Source: Streptomyces sp. DSM 15324
GTDB taxonomy: Bacteria > Actinomycetota > Actinomycetes > Streptomycetales > Streptomycetaceae
Direction: 5' to 3'
Length of the DNA: 64,000 bases
NCBI RefSeq assembly: GCF_001514285.1
Contig: NZ_KQ949031.1
Span: forward strand, 124,001 to 188,000
The translations under genes and the position numbers were made by a program. The notes below the pieces were generated by a model that saw only the letters and a list, made by a program, of their open reading frames with translations, ran no database searches and was not told where the DNA came from. Positions 16,057 to 24,585 of this stretch are shown here, piece by piece. Every line of letters begins with the position of its first letter. The first letter of the stretch is position 1.

Positions 16057-16971
16057 ATGTCTGCCGAGTCACCTCGAGTCTCCCGCCTCGAACCGTATCT
16101 GAACCGCGCGGAGCCCGCCCCGACCTTGCTCAAAATGCTGGTCGGGGTCCAGCTCACGGGCATGCGCGAGGACGCCGGGCTCGCCCAGGACCAGGCCGCG
16201 CGTGCGGTCCGGTTCAGCCCGGCGAAGCTGTCGCGCATCGAGGCCGGCAAGGGGCGCCGCCCGCCGACGGAGGGTGACGTCCGCGCGCTGCTGGCCCTGT
16301 ACCGCGCCGAGGAGCACGAGGCCTCGGTGCTGCTGGAGCTGCTGCGGCAGGCGGGGGAGCCGGGCTGGTGGCAGCGGTACGACAAACGGCTGATGCCCGA
16401 GTGGTTCGATCGCCTGGTCGGACTTCAGGAGGCGGCCACCGCGATCCGTACCTTCGAGATCCAGTACGTGCCGGGTCTGCTCCAGACCCCCGCGTACACT
16501 CGGGCGGTTGTGGAGCGCGGACTGCCCTCGGCCTCGCCGCGGGAGGTGGAGCGCCGGGTGGAGCTGCGCACCCGGCGGAGCGAGCTGCTGCACCGCGCCG
16601 ACGCCCCGCGGGTGTGGGCGATCCTCGACGAGTCGGTGCTGCTGCGGGTGCTGGGCAGCCGCGAGGTGATGCGCGAGCAGCTCGCCCATCTGGTGGAGCT
16701 GGCCCGGCTGCCCCAGGTCACCGTGCAGGTCGTCCCGCTGGACGTCACGCACGCCTCCGCCCCGGCCATCCCCGTCACCTATCTGCGGTTCGGCGGTGCC
16801 GATCTGCCCGACATCGTGTATCTGGAGCAGATCAGGAGCGCGACCTTCCTGGAGGACCGGGACGAGACGGAGGAGTACCGGGTCGCCCTGGACCGGCTCG
16901 CCGACCAGGCGCTCCAGCCGCGCGAGTCGCTCAGGATGATCGAGGAGACCATCCGGCAGCGCTACGCGTGA
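16057..16971 (+). CDS. XRE-family regulator with DUF5753 (WhiJ-like)
   Basis: A 304-residue regulator. Residues about 29-85 form a lambda-repressor-like HTH (QLTGMREDAGLAQDQAARAV, FSPAKLSRIEAGKGRRPP). The rest is DUF5753, with WWQRYDKRLMPEWFDRLVGL, FEIQYVPGLLQTPAYTRAVV and VYLEQIRSATFLE. The group with DUF397 and an ATPase is typical of Streptomyces development and antibiotic control loci. The ATG at 16057 follows GTGGGGAG. It probably regulates the DUF397 gene through the 15648-15667 repeat. Confidence 0.93.
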   Translation: MSAESPRVSRLEPYLNRAEPAPTLLKMLVGVQLTGMREDAGLAQDQAARAVRFSPAKLSRIEAGKGRRPPTEGDVRALLALYRAEEHEASVLLELLRQAGEPGWWQRYDKRLMPEWFDRLVGLQEAATAIRTFEIQYVPGLLQTPAYTRAVVERGLPSASPREVERRVELRTRRSELLHRADAPRVWAILDESVLLRVLGSREVMREQLAHLVELARLPQVTVQVVPLDVTHASAPAIPVTYLRFGGADLPDIVYLEQIRSATFLEDRDETEEYRVALDRLADQALQPRESLRMIEETIRQRYA

Positions 16972-16996
16972 CGGCCTGGCCGGGTCCGGGTCCCGG

Positions 16997-17815
16997 TCAG
17001 CCCAGACGTCCCACGCCGCCGAACTCGATCCACTCCTGGGTGAGTTGGCGGGGGGCGACCTCGGTGTCGGGCCGCCAGGTGGAGACCTCGACCAGTCCCG
17101 GTGCGAGGATCTCGAGCCCCTCGAACCAGGCGGCGACGTCCTTCTGCTCCCGCACCCGGCCCCAGTGCCCCTGTGTGGCCTTGTCCATGAAGTCGGTCAC
17201 GAACTCCCGTACCGCCGCATCCTCGCTGACCAGCTGACACATCACCAGATAGCTTCCGGGGGCCAGGCGTTCGCACACCCGGCGGACCACGGCGGACGGG
17301 CCGTCGGTGTCGCTGTCGGGGATGCAGTGGAAGACCGAGTTGAACAGCACGGCCACCGGCTGGGAGAAGTCGATCAGCCGCTCCGTGTCGGGGTGGGTGA
17401 AGATGGCCTCGGTCTCGCGCATGTCGGCGTGGATCACGGTGGTGCGCTCGTCCTGCTCCAGCAGGGCGCGGCCGTGCACGAGGACCATCGGGTCGTTGTC
17501 GACGTAGACGACACGGGCGCTCGGGTCGATCCGCTGGGCGACCTGGTGGACGTTGTCCTGGGTGGGCAGGCCGGAGCCGTGGTCCAGGAACTGCCGGACG
17601 CCGTACTCCTGGGCCAGGGTCCGCACGACCCGCTGGAGGAAGCGGCGGTTGTTCAGGGCGAGGGCACGGGTGCTCGGTACGACCTTGTCCAGCTCGGCGC
17701 AGGCGGCCCGGTCGGCCGCGTAGTTGTCCTTGCCGCCGAGGTAGTGGTCGTACATGCGCGCCGCCGTCGGGATCGTGGCGTCGATCTCCGTGGACAGAGG
17801 CTTCCCGGACTGCAT
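16997..17815 (-). CDS. SAM-dependent methyltransferase of the S-adenosyl methyltransferase (DUF574) family
   Basis: A 272-residue protein that begins like the family, with PTAARMYDHYLGGKDNYAAD, then VRQFLDHGSGLPTQDNVHQV for SAM binding, VVYVDNDPMVLVHGRALL and PVAVLFNSVFHCIPD. The family is abundant in actinomycetes and its substrates are unknown. The ATG at 17815 has GGGGGAG before it. It converges on the XRE gene and may belong to the same regulatory group, since DUF574 genes often lie near DUF397/XRE pairs. Confidence 0.9.
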   Translation of the reverse strand: MQSGKPLSTEIDATIPTAARMYDHYLGGKDNYAADRAACAELDKVVPSTRALALNNRRFLQRVVRTLAQEYGVRQFLDHGSGLPTQDNVHQVAQRIDPSARVVYVDNDPMVLVHGRALLEQDERTTVIHADMRETEAIFTHPDTERLIDFSQPVAVLFNSVFHCIPDSDTDGPSAVVRRVCERLAPGSYLVMCQLVSEDAAVREFVTDFMDKATQGHWGRVREQKDVAAWFEGLEILAPGLVEVSTWRPDTEVAPRQLTQEWIEFGGVGRLG

Positions 17816-17901
17816 GTCTTCTCCCCCAGCTCCGGCCGTGGCCGCGTCGTCGCGGTCGGTAACACATCCTAGGGAAACGGGGATTGGGGACGCCACCCCT
17901 T

Positions 17902-17918
17902 GATCGATCGATCGATCG
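17902..17918. repeat. GATC microsatellite
   Basis: Four tandem GATC units plus one G occur in the gap between the methyltransferase and the divergent YheO-type regulator. It is self-complementary and could be a slippage site; no function is evident. Confidence 0.6.
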
Positions 17919-17946
17919 CCGGGCGGGTGGGGAGCGTCCGGTGTGT

Positions 17947-17979
17947 TGGACCTGTGGTCCAGAACCTGGACCTGTGGTC
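17947..17979. promoter_or_regulatory. Two 13-bp direct repeats before the YheO-type regulator
   Basis: TGGACCTGTGGTC occurs at 17947-17959 and 17967-17979, 20 bp apart, and ends 11 bp before the regulator start. Direct repeats two helical turns apart in this place suggest a binding site for the regulator itself. Confidence 0.6.
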
Positions 17980-17990
17980 TAATCGCTCGT

Positions 17991-18719
17991 ATGGAGACCA
18001 CTGCCGGTGACTGCGGAGGCGAACGGGCGAGGGACGCGGAGCGGGACGCGATCCTGCGGGCGCTCGTCCCGGTCGTGGACGGGATCGCGGCCACCTTCGG
18101 GCCGGTGTGCGAGGCCGTCCTGCACGACTACCGGCGGCCGGAGAGGTCGGTGGTCGCCGTCGCCGGGTCGGTGACCGGGCGGACGGCCGGCGGGGCGATG
18201 AGTGAAATCGGCCTGCGCGTCCTGGCCCGCGGCGACGAGGCCCGCGACGAGCTGAACTACGTCACCCGCACCGGCGACGGCAGACGGGTGAAGTCGTCCA
18301 CGATGGTGCTGCGCGACTCCGCCGGCGGCGTCTTCGGCGCCCTCTGCGTCAATGTGGACGTCACCGAGGTCGACCGGGTGCAAGGGCTGCTCGCCGCGCT
18401 CGCGGGCGCCGCCGCACAGCCGTCGCAGGCGCCGGTGACCACCTTCGGCGACGACATCGACTCCGTCGTGGACGCCCTGCTCGACGACCATCTGCGACGC
18501 CAGGACCAGACCTGGCCCGGCCTCGACCGGGCCCGCCGCCTCGCCCTCTTCCGGGGCCTCGACGAACGGGGCGTCTTCGCCGTGCGCCGGGCCGTCGAAC
18601 AGGTCGCCGCCCGCCTGGGCATCTCCCGTGCCTCCGCCTACCACTACCTGGCGCAGGCGCGGGACACGTCCACCGACCCCGCCCACTCCTCCGACTCCGC
18701 CGAGGGAGCCCGCCCGTGA
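17991..18719 (+). CDS. YheO-like PAS regulator with C-terminal HTH
   Basis: A 242-residue regulator. Residues about 20-140 are the YheO-type PAS domain (VVDGIAATFGPVCEAVLHDY, and LRDSAGGVFGALCVNVDVTE), which probably senses a small ligand. Residues about 190-230 are an HTH_22 domain (RAVEQVAARLGISRASAYHY). Its stop overlaps the start of a threonine dehydratase by four bases, so it likely controls catabolism of a hydroxy-amino acid. Members of this family (for example DhhR, HyuA-linked regulators) sit beside amino acid dehydratases. Confidence 0.9.
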   Translation: METTAGDCGGERARDAERDAILRALVPVVDGIAATFGPVCEAVLHDYRRPERSVVAVAGSVTGRTAGGAMSEIGLRVLARGDEARDELNYVTRTGDGRRVKSSTMVLRDSAGGVFGALCVNVDVTEVDRVQGLLAALAGAAAQPSQAPVTTFGDDIDSVVDALLDDHLRRQDQTWPGLDRARRLALFRGLDERGVFAVRRAVEQVAARLGISRASAYHYLAQARDTSTDPAHSSDSAEGARP

Positions 18720-19693
18720 CCACCGCACCCCCGCCGATCACCCTCGACGACGTCCTGGACGCGGCCGTCAGACTGAAGGGGGTCGCCCGGCGCACCCCCG
18801 TGCTGCGCTCCCGCACCCTGGACGCGGCCGTCGGCGCCGAGGTGTTCCTGAAGTGCGAGAACTTCCAGCGCGTCGGTGCCTTCAAGTTCCGCGGCGCCTA
18901 CAACGCGGCCTCCCGGCTGACCCCCGACCAGCTCGCCCGGGGCGTCGCCGCCTACTCCTCGGGCAACCATGCGCAGGCCGTCGCCCTGGCCGCCCGGGAG
19001 CTGGGCACCACCGCGGTGATCGTGATGCCCGAGGACGCGCCGCGCTCCAAACGGGCGGCCACGGAGGGCTACGGCGCCGAGATCGTGACGTACGACCGCT
19101 ACACCGGCGACCGGGAGGCCGTCACCCGGGCCCTGGCCGCCGAACGAGGGCTCGCCCTGATCCCGCCCTACGACCATCCGCACGTCATGGCGGGCCAGGG
19201 CACCGCGGCACTCGAACTGCTCGACGAGGTGGACGACCTGGACGCCCTCCTCGCCCCGGTCGGCGGGGGCGGCCTGATCGCCGGCAGCGCCACCGCGGCG
19301 AAGGGGCTGCGGCCCGGCATCCGGATCGTCGGCGTGGAGCCGGAGGCCGGGGACGACACCCGACGGTCCCTCCAGGCCGGCCAGCGGATCGAGATCCCGG
19401 TGCCGCGCACCATCGCCGACGGCCAGGCCCTGTCCACGCCCGGTGAGCTGACCTTCCCGGTGAACCGGCGCCTCGTCGACGAGATCGCCCTCGTCTCCGA
19501 CGAGGAGATCCGCGCCGCGATGCGTTTCGCCTTCGAGCGTCTGAAGATCGTCGTGGAGCCCAGCGGGGCCACCCCGCTGGCCGCCCTGCTCGCGGGCCGG
19601 ACCGGCGTCCCGGGCCGCCGGGTGGGGGTGATCGTCTCCGGCGGCAACATCGACACCGGCCGTTTCGCCGAGCTGTGCGCGGGTGGCGCCTGA
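18716..19693 (+). CDS. Threonine/serine dehydratase, PLP-dependent, catabolic type
   Basis: A 325-residue fold-type II PLP enzyme. The Schiff-base Lys57 is in FKFRGAYNA, the substrate loop is SSGNHAQAVA and the phosphate-binding glycines are GGGGLIAG. It would deaminate L-threonine or L-serine (or a hydroxy-aspartate) to the 2-keto acid and ammonia. It lacks the C-terminal ACT-like regulatory domain of biosynthetic IlvA and so is a catabolic form. The GTG start overlaps the upstream regulator stop (GTGA), which gives coupled expression. Confidence 0.93.
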   Translation: MTTAPPPITLDDVLDAAVRLKGVARRTPVLRSRTLDAAVGAEVFLKCENFQRVGAFKFRGAYNAASRLTPDQLARGVAAYSSGNHAQAVALAARELGTTAVIVMPEDAPRSKRAATEGYGAEIVTYDRYTGDREAVTRALAAERGLALIPPYDHPHVMAGQGTAALELLDEVDDLDALLAPVGGGGLIAGSATAAKGLRPGIRIVGVEPEAGDDTRRSLQAGQRIEIPVPRTIADGQALSTPGELTFPVNRRLVDEIALVSDEEIRAAMRFAFERLKIVVEPSGATPLAALLAGRTGVPGRRVGVIVSGGNIDTGRFAELCAGGA

Positions 19694-19835
19694 AGGCCCG
19701 ATCCGCCGAATGGCGCCCCCCGGTGGCGGGGCGGACGATGGACGTGTGAGGCGCGGCCCCCACCGGTGACGTCCCGGGCCGCCGGGGAGACCGGCCGCGG
19801 CCGTGGCGCGGCACGGCCGGCAGAAGGAGGACGCC

Positions 19836-20195
19836 ATGCTGGAAGTGAAGACGATGGACAAGCCGGACGAGCGGCGCGACTTCCCCCGGGGCCACCTGGA
19901 GGCCGTCCACATGAGCGGGCTGGACTTCGCCATGGCGACGTTCGAGCCCGGCTGGCGCTGGACGGAGTCGGTGGCACCCATCGCGGGCACCGACACCTGC
20001 CAGATCCACCACAACGGCTATGTGGTCAGCGGTCGGATGCACATCACCATGGACGAGGGCGGCGAGACCGAGGTGGGCCCCGGCGACGTCTTCGTGATCT
20101 CACCCGGACACGACGCCTGGGTCGTCGGTGACGAGCAGTGCGTGGTCTACGACTTCGCGGGGGCGATGGCCACGGACTACGCGAAGGCCGAGTAG
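19836..20195 (+). CDS. Cupin-domain protein
   Basis: A 119-residue single cupin: GHLEAVHMSGLDFAMATFEPG, the metal-motif strand QIHHNGYVVSGRMHITMD and the second motif VGPGDVFVISPGHDAWVVGD. A metal site of two or three His is plausible. Function is not known; it could be a binding or stress protein. The ATG at 19836 follows an ideal AGGAGG five bases upstream. It lies between a threonine dehydratase and a convergent VWA gene and probably has its own promoter. Confidence 0.88.
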   Translation: MLEVKTMDKPDERRDFPRGHLEAVHMSGLDFAMATFEPGWRWTESVAPIAGTDTCQIHHNGYVVSGRMHITMDEGGETEVGPGDVFVISPGHDAWVVGDEQCVVYDFAGAMATDYAKAE

Positions 20196-20234
20196 CGACC
20201 CGAGCCCCGCCGCCCGCCGGTGGGACGACGACGC

Positions 20235-21587
20235 TCAGATCGGGAGCAACCGCGCGACCAGTACGCCGAGTTGGTGGGCGTTGCGGCACTCGTGCATCGC
20301 GACCAGCTCGGCGTACTCGGGAGCGGCCGAGTCGCCCGTGCCCCACAGCGAGCGGGGCTCGGGGTTCAACCAGTACAGACGGCGGGCCCGAGCGGAGATC
20401 TCGCGCAGGGCCGCCAGGTTCGGATCGCTCATGTTCGTCCGCGCGTCCCCCAGGACGAACACCGTCGTGCGCGGGCCCACGGCGGCGCCGTACCGGTGCG
20501 CGAACTCCCCGAGCGCGACCCCGTAGTCGCTGCTGCCGTGATGGCCCGTCAGCCGGGCCCCGGCCCGGATGCGGGCGCCGAGGCCCTCGGGATCGGCCCG
20601 GCCGTGTTCGAGCAGCCCCGTGACCTCGTCGATCCGGTTGACGAAGGCGAACACCCGCACCTTGCCGAACTGGTCGTGCAACGCCTGCACCAGCAGCATC
20701 GTGAAGTCGGAGAAGCCGGACACCGAGCCCGACACGTCGCACAGCAGGACCAGTTCGGGACGGGCCGGCCGCCGACGGCGCAGCACCGGCCGCATCGGCA
20801 CCCCGCCCGTGGACAGCGAGCCGCGCAGTGTGCGGCGCAGATCGATCGTGCCGCGCGCGGCACGGCGGCGGCGCGCGGCCAGCCGGGTGGCCAACTTGCG
20901 CGCCAACGGCTGGACGGTCCGCCGCAGTTCGGCCAGCCGGTCCCGGCCCGCGTACAGGAAGTCCACCCGGTCCGCGGTCGGCGCCACCGCCCGCCGCGCG
21001 ATCTCGTCCCGCCCCCGCCGCTCCGCCACCCGGCGCCGGGCCTCCGCCGCCACCAGCCCCCGGAACTCCTCGATGCGCCGCCGGATCTCGTCCTCCAGCA
21101 GCCGCCCCGCGAAACCGGAACCGCCGCCGCGCCGCCGCATCTCGTCCCGGACCCGGGCCAGCAGCGTCTGCGGGCGCAGCCGGTCCAGGGTCTGGTGCGA
21201 CGACCAGCCGTCCGCCCCCGGTGAACTCCCGTATCCGCCGAGCCCGTCGACCGCCTCGATCGCCAACTGGCCCAGCAGCGCACGGTCGTCGGCGGCCAGC
21301 GCGTCCGCGAGCCGCTCGCGCAGGGAGTCCCGGTCACCGGGCTCGCCCGCGGGCGCCCCGACGCCGTAGGGGAAGTACAGGTCGAAGACGGTGTCGAACA
21401 GCCGCCGCTGGTCCGGCGCATGCAGCAGGGTGGCGGCCAGCCCTTCGCGCAGCAGCCCCCGGTCGGCGAACCCCAGCGCGGCCACCGCCTCGGCCGCGTC
21501 CAGGGTCTCGCCGGTGCCGATCCGCACGCCGTGCGCGCGCAGCGCGGCCACGAACCCGGTCAGCCGGTCGGCGGCGGCGCCGCTCAC
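20235..21587 (-). CDS. VWA-domain protein, CoxE-like, partner of MoxR ATPase
   Basis: A 450-residue protein with an N-terminal helical half and a C-terminal von Willebrand A domain. The MIDAS motif DVSGSVSG appears in PELVLLCDVSGSVSGFSDF, and later strands include TTVFVLGDARTN with the second metal-binding region. CoxE-like proteins work with MoxR ATPases to remodel or load cofactors into partner enzymes. Its GTG start overlaps the MoxR stop (GTGA), so the two are coupled. The client enzyme is not evident nearby. Confidence 0.9.
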   Translation of the reverse strand: MSGAAADRLTGFVAALRAHGVRIGTGETLDAAEAVAALGFADRGLLREGLAATLLHAPDQRRLFDTVFDLYFPYGVGAPAGEPGDRDSLRERLADALAADDRALLGQLAIEAVDGLGGYGSSPGADGWSSHQTLDRLRPQTLLARVRDEMRRRGGGSGFAGRLLEDEIRRRIEEFRGLVAAEARRRVAERRGRDEIARRAVAPTADRVDFLYAGRDRLAELRRTVQPLARKLATRLAARRRRAARGTIDLRRTLRGSLSTGGVPMRPVLRRRRPARPELVLLCDVSGSVSGFSDFTMLLVQALHDQFGKVRVFAFVNRIDEVTGLLEHGRADPEGLGARIRAGARLTGHHGSSDYGVALGEFAHRYGAAVGPRTTVFVLGDARTNMSDPNLAALREISARARRLYWLNPEPRSLWGTGDSAAPEYAELVAMHECRNAHQLGVLVARLLPI

Positions 21588-22441
21588 ACGGCGTCCAGGT
21601 CGAGCTTGGCGCCGGCCTTCAGGATGTCGTCCTGGTGCTTGAGGATCACGCCCAGACTGTCGCGTACGACGCTCTCGTCCAGGGTGGTGGCGCCCAGCGC
21701 GAGCAGGGTGCGCGCCCAGTCGATGGTCTCGGCGACCGACGGCACCTTGCGCAGGTCCATCGCGCGCAGCGCGGCCACCACCCGGACCACCGACTCGGTC
21801 AGCACCGAGTCCAGACCGGGCACCCTCAGCCGCACGATCCGCCGCTCCAGCTCCTCGTCGGGGAAGCCGAGGTGCAGGAAGAGACAGCGGCGGCGCAGCG
21901 CCTCCGACAGCTCGCGGGTGGCGTTCGACGTCAGGACGACGAACGGCCGGCGGCTCGCGGTGATCGTGCCCAGCTCCGGGACGGTCACCTGGAAGTCGCT
22001 GAGCACCTCCAGCAGCAGCCCCTCCACCTCGACGTCGGCCTTGTCGGTCTCGTCGATCAGCAGCACCGTCGGCTCGTCGCCGCGGATCGCGGTCAGCAGC
22101 GGGCGCGGGAGCAGGAACTCCTCGCTGAAGATGTCCGTGCGGGCCTCGTCCCAGGTCTCGTCACGGCCGGCGCTGATGCGCAGCAGCTGCTTGGCGTGGT
22201 TCCACTCGTACAGCGCGCGGGACTCGTCCACCCCCTCGTAGCACTGGAGCCGCACCAGCCGCGCCCCGGCCACCCGGGCGACGGCCTTGGCGAGTTCCGT
22301 CTTGCCGACGCCGGCCGGGCCCTCCACGAGCAGTGGCTTACCGAGCCGGTCGGCGAGGAACACGGTCGTGGCGACCGCGGGAGAGGCCAGATAGCCGGTC
22401 TCGGCGAGACGGGCGACGACGTCGTCGACGGACGTGAACAA
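21584..22441 (-). CDS. MoxR-family AAA ATPase
   Basis: A 285-residue AAA+ ATPase with Walker A GPAGVGKT near residues 41-48, Walker B LLIDETDKAD, sensor 1 VVLTSNATRELS and arginine-finger region LRRRCLFLHLGFPD. MoxR proteins act as chaperones with VWA partners. The first codon appears to be TTG at 22441, with GGAGGG at the right distance. The next gene, encoding the VWA partner, overlaps its stop. Upstream is a palindrome AAGCGCTT at 22497-22504 in the divergent promoter. Confidence 0.9.
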   Translation of the reverse strand: MFTSVDDVVARLAETGYLASPAVATTVFLADRLGKPLLVEGPAGVGKTELAKAVARVAGARLVRLQCYEGVDESRALYEWNHAKQLLRISAGRDETWDEARTDIFSEEFLLPRPLLTAIRGDEPTVLLIDETDKADVEVEGLLLEVLSDFQVTVPELGTITASRRPFVVLTSNATRELSEALRRRCLFLHLGFPDEELERRIVRLRVPGLDSVLTESVVRVVAALRAMDLRKVPSVAETIDWARTLLALGATTLDESVVRDSLGVILKHQDDILKAGAKLDLDAV

Positions 22442-22496
22442 CGGGCCCTCCGGGGGTCGGGCGGACGGTCGAGGACGAGCAGGTGCTCACGTATCT

Positions 22497-22504
22497 AAGC
22501 GCTT
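22497..22504. promoter_or_regulatory. AAGCGCTT palindrome in the moxR divergent promoter
   Basis: An 8-bp perfect palindrome lies in CTAAGCGCTTGTT between the MoxR gene and the divergent 190-residue gene. It may be part of an operator of TetR-like size. Evidence is limited to symmetry and place. Confidence 0.3.
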
Positions 22505-22553
22505 GTTCACCCGCCTTGTCGATGGTGTCAGTGGCGGCGGATACCGTGCGGCC

Positions 22554-23126
22554 ATGGGTATCTACCTCGTGAGCGTGGACCCGGAGGACTGGTCGGTCCC
22601 CGGTGAGGACGGCTACGGCGATGTCGCCGCCGCCCTGGACGAGCGGCTGACTCAGCGCGGCCTGCCGCCCTACCGGCCGGGCCGGCCGCCGGAGCCGGGC
22701 CGGTTCGCGGAGAAGACGAGCCCGCCGATGGACGGCTTCGACACGCTCTGCCGGGCCCACCTCACCCCCGGCGAGCGGCACGCCCTCCTCAGCTGGTCGT
22801 TCCTGGTCCCCTTCGCGCTGGAGGAGCCCCTCCTCCTGCCGGTCGAGAACGCCTACGACACCGAGACCCTGGTCGTCGGGGCGCCCGGCGTCCTCGCCCT
22901 CGCCGAGCGGCTCGCCGCCGCCCTCCAGCTGCCGCTCGACCTGATACCGGAGCCCTCCGGCCCCTACGGCCTCGGCGCCTGGTTCCAGGACGGCGACGCG
23001 CGGAAGCGGGCCGCGACCCGTCCCGGCCCCTGGGCCGACGACCCGGACACCGCGTTCTTCGCGGCGCTGTATCTGCGTGCCGCCCAGTACGCGCTGCGCC
23101 ACCACTGCCCCATGACCTACTCCTGA
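22554..23126 (+). CDS. Unrecognised acidic protein, 190 aa
   Basis: I do not recognise this family beyond a feeling that similar proteins are common in Streptomyces. The 190 residues start MGIYLVSVDPEDWSVPGEDG and hold LLSWSFLVPFALEEPLLLPV and ETLVVGAPGVLALAERLAAA. There is no signal peptide or clear membrane helix. The ATG at 22554 is the first good start after the MoxR promoter. Its stop codon lies in the first unit of a 15-bp tandem repeat. Confidence 0.7.
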   Translation: MGIYLVSVDPEDWSVPGEDGYGDVAAALDERLTQRGLPPYRPGRPPEPGRFAEKTSPPMDGFDTLCRAHLTPGERHALLSWSFLVPFALEEPLLLPVENAYDTETLVVGAPGVLALAERLAAALQLPLDLIPEPSGPYGLGAWFQDGDARKRAATRPGPWADDPDTAFFAALYLRAAQYALRHHCPMTYS

Positions 23127-23164
23127 GCGACCTGCTCCTGAGCGACCTGCTCCCGAGTGACCTG
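23120..23164. repeat. 15-bp tandem repeat, three copies
   Basis: Units CTCCTGAGCGACCTG, the same again, and CTCCCGAGTGACCTG run from 23120 to 23164. The period is a multiple of three, so the TGA stop of the 190-residue gene recurs in frame. It marks a local slippage at the end of that gene. Confidence 0.85.
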
Positions 23165-23173
23165 CGGAGCGGC

Positions 23174-23899
23174 CTACTCCTGAGCCGGCTCCACCAGGAA
23201 CACCGTCAGCCACTCCGCGTCCGCCGCGTGATAGCCGAGCCCGACCAGCGCCTGCGAGGCCGCCCGCATGTGCTCGGCGCCGTAGACCACGGCGACGGTG
23301 AACGGCCCGGTGCGGCTCGTGTACGCCTGGTCGAACTCGGTGAGCGCCCGCACGAGCAGCCGGTCGCGGCGGCGCATCACCAGGTCGTCCAGGCCGGGCA
23401 TGCCGTCCGCCACGGCCTGCTCGGTGTCGCCCACCAGATCCTCGGTGGCCAGATGCCGGGCCAGATAGCGGCGGGTGCCGAACAACCGCATGCCCGCGGC
23501 CATCGCCGGCGTCAGCGTGGCGATCAGCAGGCGCTCGCGCAGCGGCAGCCCCCGGAAGCCGGCCTCGAACTCCCGGCCCGACATGTCCGGGCACACCACG
23601 GGCACCCCGAGCGTCCGGTAGTCGATGTCCTGGACGACCAGCCCGAGCCGCTCGGCGTACTCCAGCTGCTCGTACGACGCCACCAGGGCCTCCGCGCCCG
23701 GGGAGCGCGGCTGACGGCCGATGCCCTCGGTGAGCACCAGGTCGCAGCGGCGCAGCCGGTCCGCCACCTCCCGGTAGAACGCCGGCTCCCCGAGGTGGAT
23801 CATCGGGAACAGCAGGAAGGACAGGCCCGTTGCGGGTCTGGTGAACCGGATCACGGCGGACCGCACGCCGGCCAGACCGGTGACCTCGATGAACTGCAT
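23174..23899 (-). CDS. TraB/GumN-like protein
   Basis: A 241-residue protein with scattered features of the TraB/PrgY/GumN superfamily: FPMIHLGEPAFYREVADRL near the start, CDLVLTEGIG, and GAEHMRAASQALVGLGY near the end, which resemble the GxHxG..., E and GxxH elements. Tiki-type members are metalloproteases, so a metal-dependent peptidase is possible. It lies 56 bp after lutC on the same strand. I saw no signal peptide. The assignment is tentative. Confidence 0.6.
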   Translation of the reverse strand: MQFIEVTGLAGVRSAVIRFTRPATGLSFLLFPMIHLGEPAFYREVADRLRRCDLVLTEGIGRQPRSPGAEALVASYEQLEYAERLGLVVQDIDYRTLGVPVVCPDMSGREFEAGFRGLPLRERLLIATLTPAMAAGMRLFGTRRYLARHLATEDLVGDTEQAVADGMPGLDDLVMRRRDRLLVRALTEFDQAYTSRTGPFTVAVVYGAEHMRAASQALVGLGYHAADAEWLTVFLVEPAQE

Positions 23900-23955
23900 G
23901 GGAGCCCCCTGGCTGCGCGCACGGCACCAGGCCCCCTACCCGCGAGGGGCACCCC

Positions 23956-24585
23956 CTAGCCGACCAGGATCACCTCGAGTGTGCGCGGACCGTGCACGCC
24001 CTCCACCCGGTCCAGTTCGATGTCGCTGGTCGCCGAGGGACCGGAGATCCACGTCAACGGCCGCGCGGGGTCCAGCCGTTCGAGGGCCTGCGGCACCGAC
24101 GAGACGACCTGGCCCGGTACCCGCACCACACAGATGTGATGGTCGGGGACCAGCGTGATCCGGCGGCGGCCCTGGTCGGGGGAGCCGTCCAGCACGATCG
24201 TCCCGGTCTCGGCGATCGCCACCGCGCACGCCGTGACCACGCTGTCGACCCGGTCCAGCTCGTCCGCGCTGCTCGCGGCCGTGTCCTCCACCCGGTCGGC
24301 CCCGGTCTGCGCCAGCCATCCCGCGTCCAGCCCCGGCGGCACCACCACCGACCCCGCCCCGCGCTCGGCCAGCAACCGGCCGATCACGGACGGCAGTTCG
24401 TCCCGCGAGCAGCGGTGCACCAGCGCCCGGTAGTCGGCCAGGTTCTCCGCCAGCAGCGCCACCGTCTCCTCGGCGCCGCCGTCCGCGTGCACGTGCAGAT
24501 AGGCGCGCTCGATCGGCGAGTCGTCCCCGGGCGCGTCGGCCAGTGCGCGCCGCACCCGCCCCAGAATGCGTTCCCTGCTGTTCAC
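23956..24585 (-). CDS. lutC: LutC-like LUD-domain protein (lactate utilisation)
   Basis: A 209-residue LUD (DUF162) protein. Key stretches are ERILGRVRRALADAP, VDSVVTACAVAIAETGTIVL and LVPDHHICVVRVPGQVV, as in Bacillus LutC. With LutA and LutB it forms the three-part L-lactate oxidising system. The GTG at 24585 overlaps the lutB stop by four bases. It is the last gene of the lut group and a TraB-like gene follows. Confidence 0.92.
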   Translation of the reverse strand: MNSRERILGRVRRALADAPGDDSPIERAYLHVHADGGAEETVALLAENLADYRALVHRCSRDELPSVIGRLLAERGAGSVVVPPGLDAGWLAQTGADRVEDTAASSADELDRVDSVVTACAVAIAETGTIVLDGSPDQGRRRITLVPDHHICVVRVPGQVVSSVPQALERLDPARPLTWISGPSATSDIELDRVEGVHGPRTLEVILVG

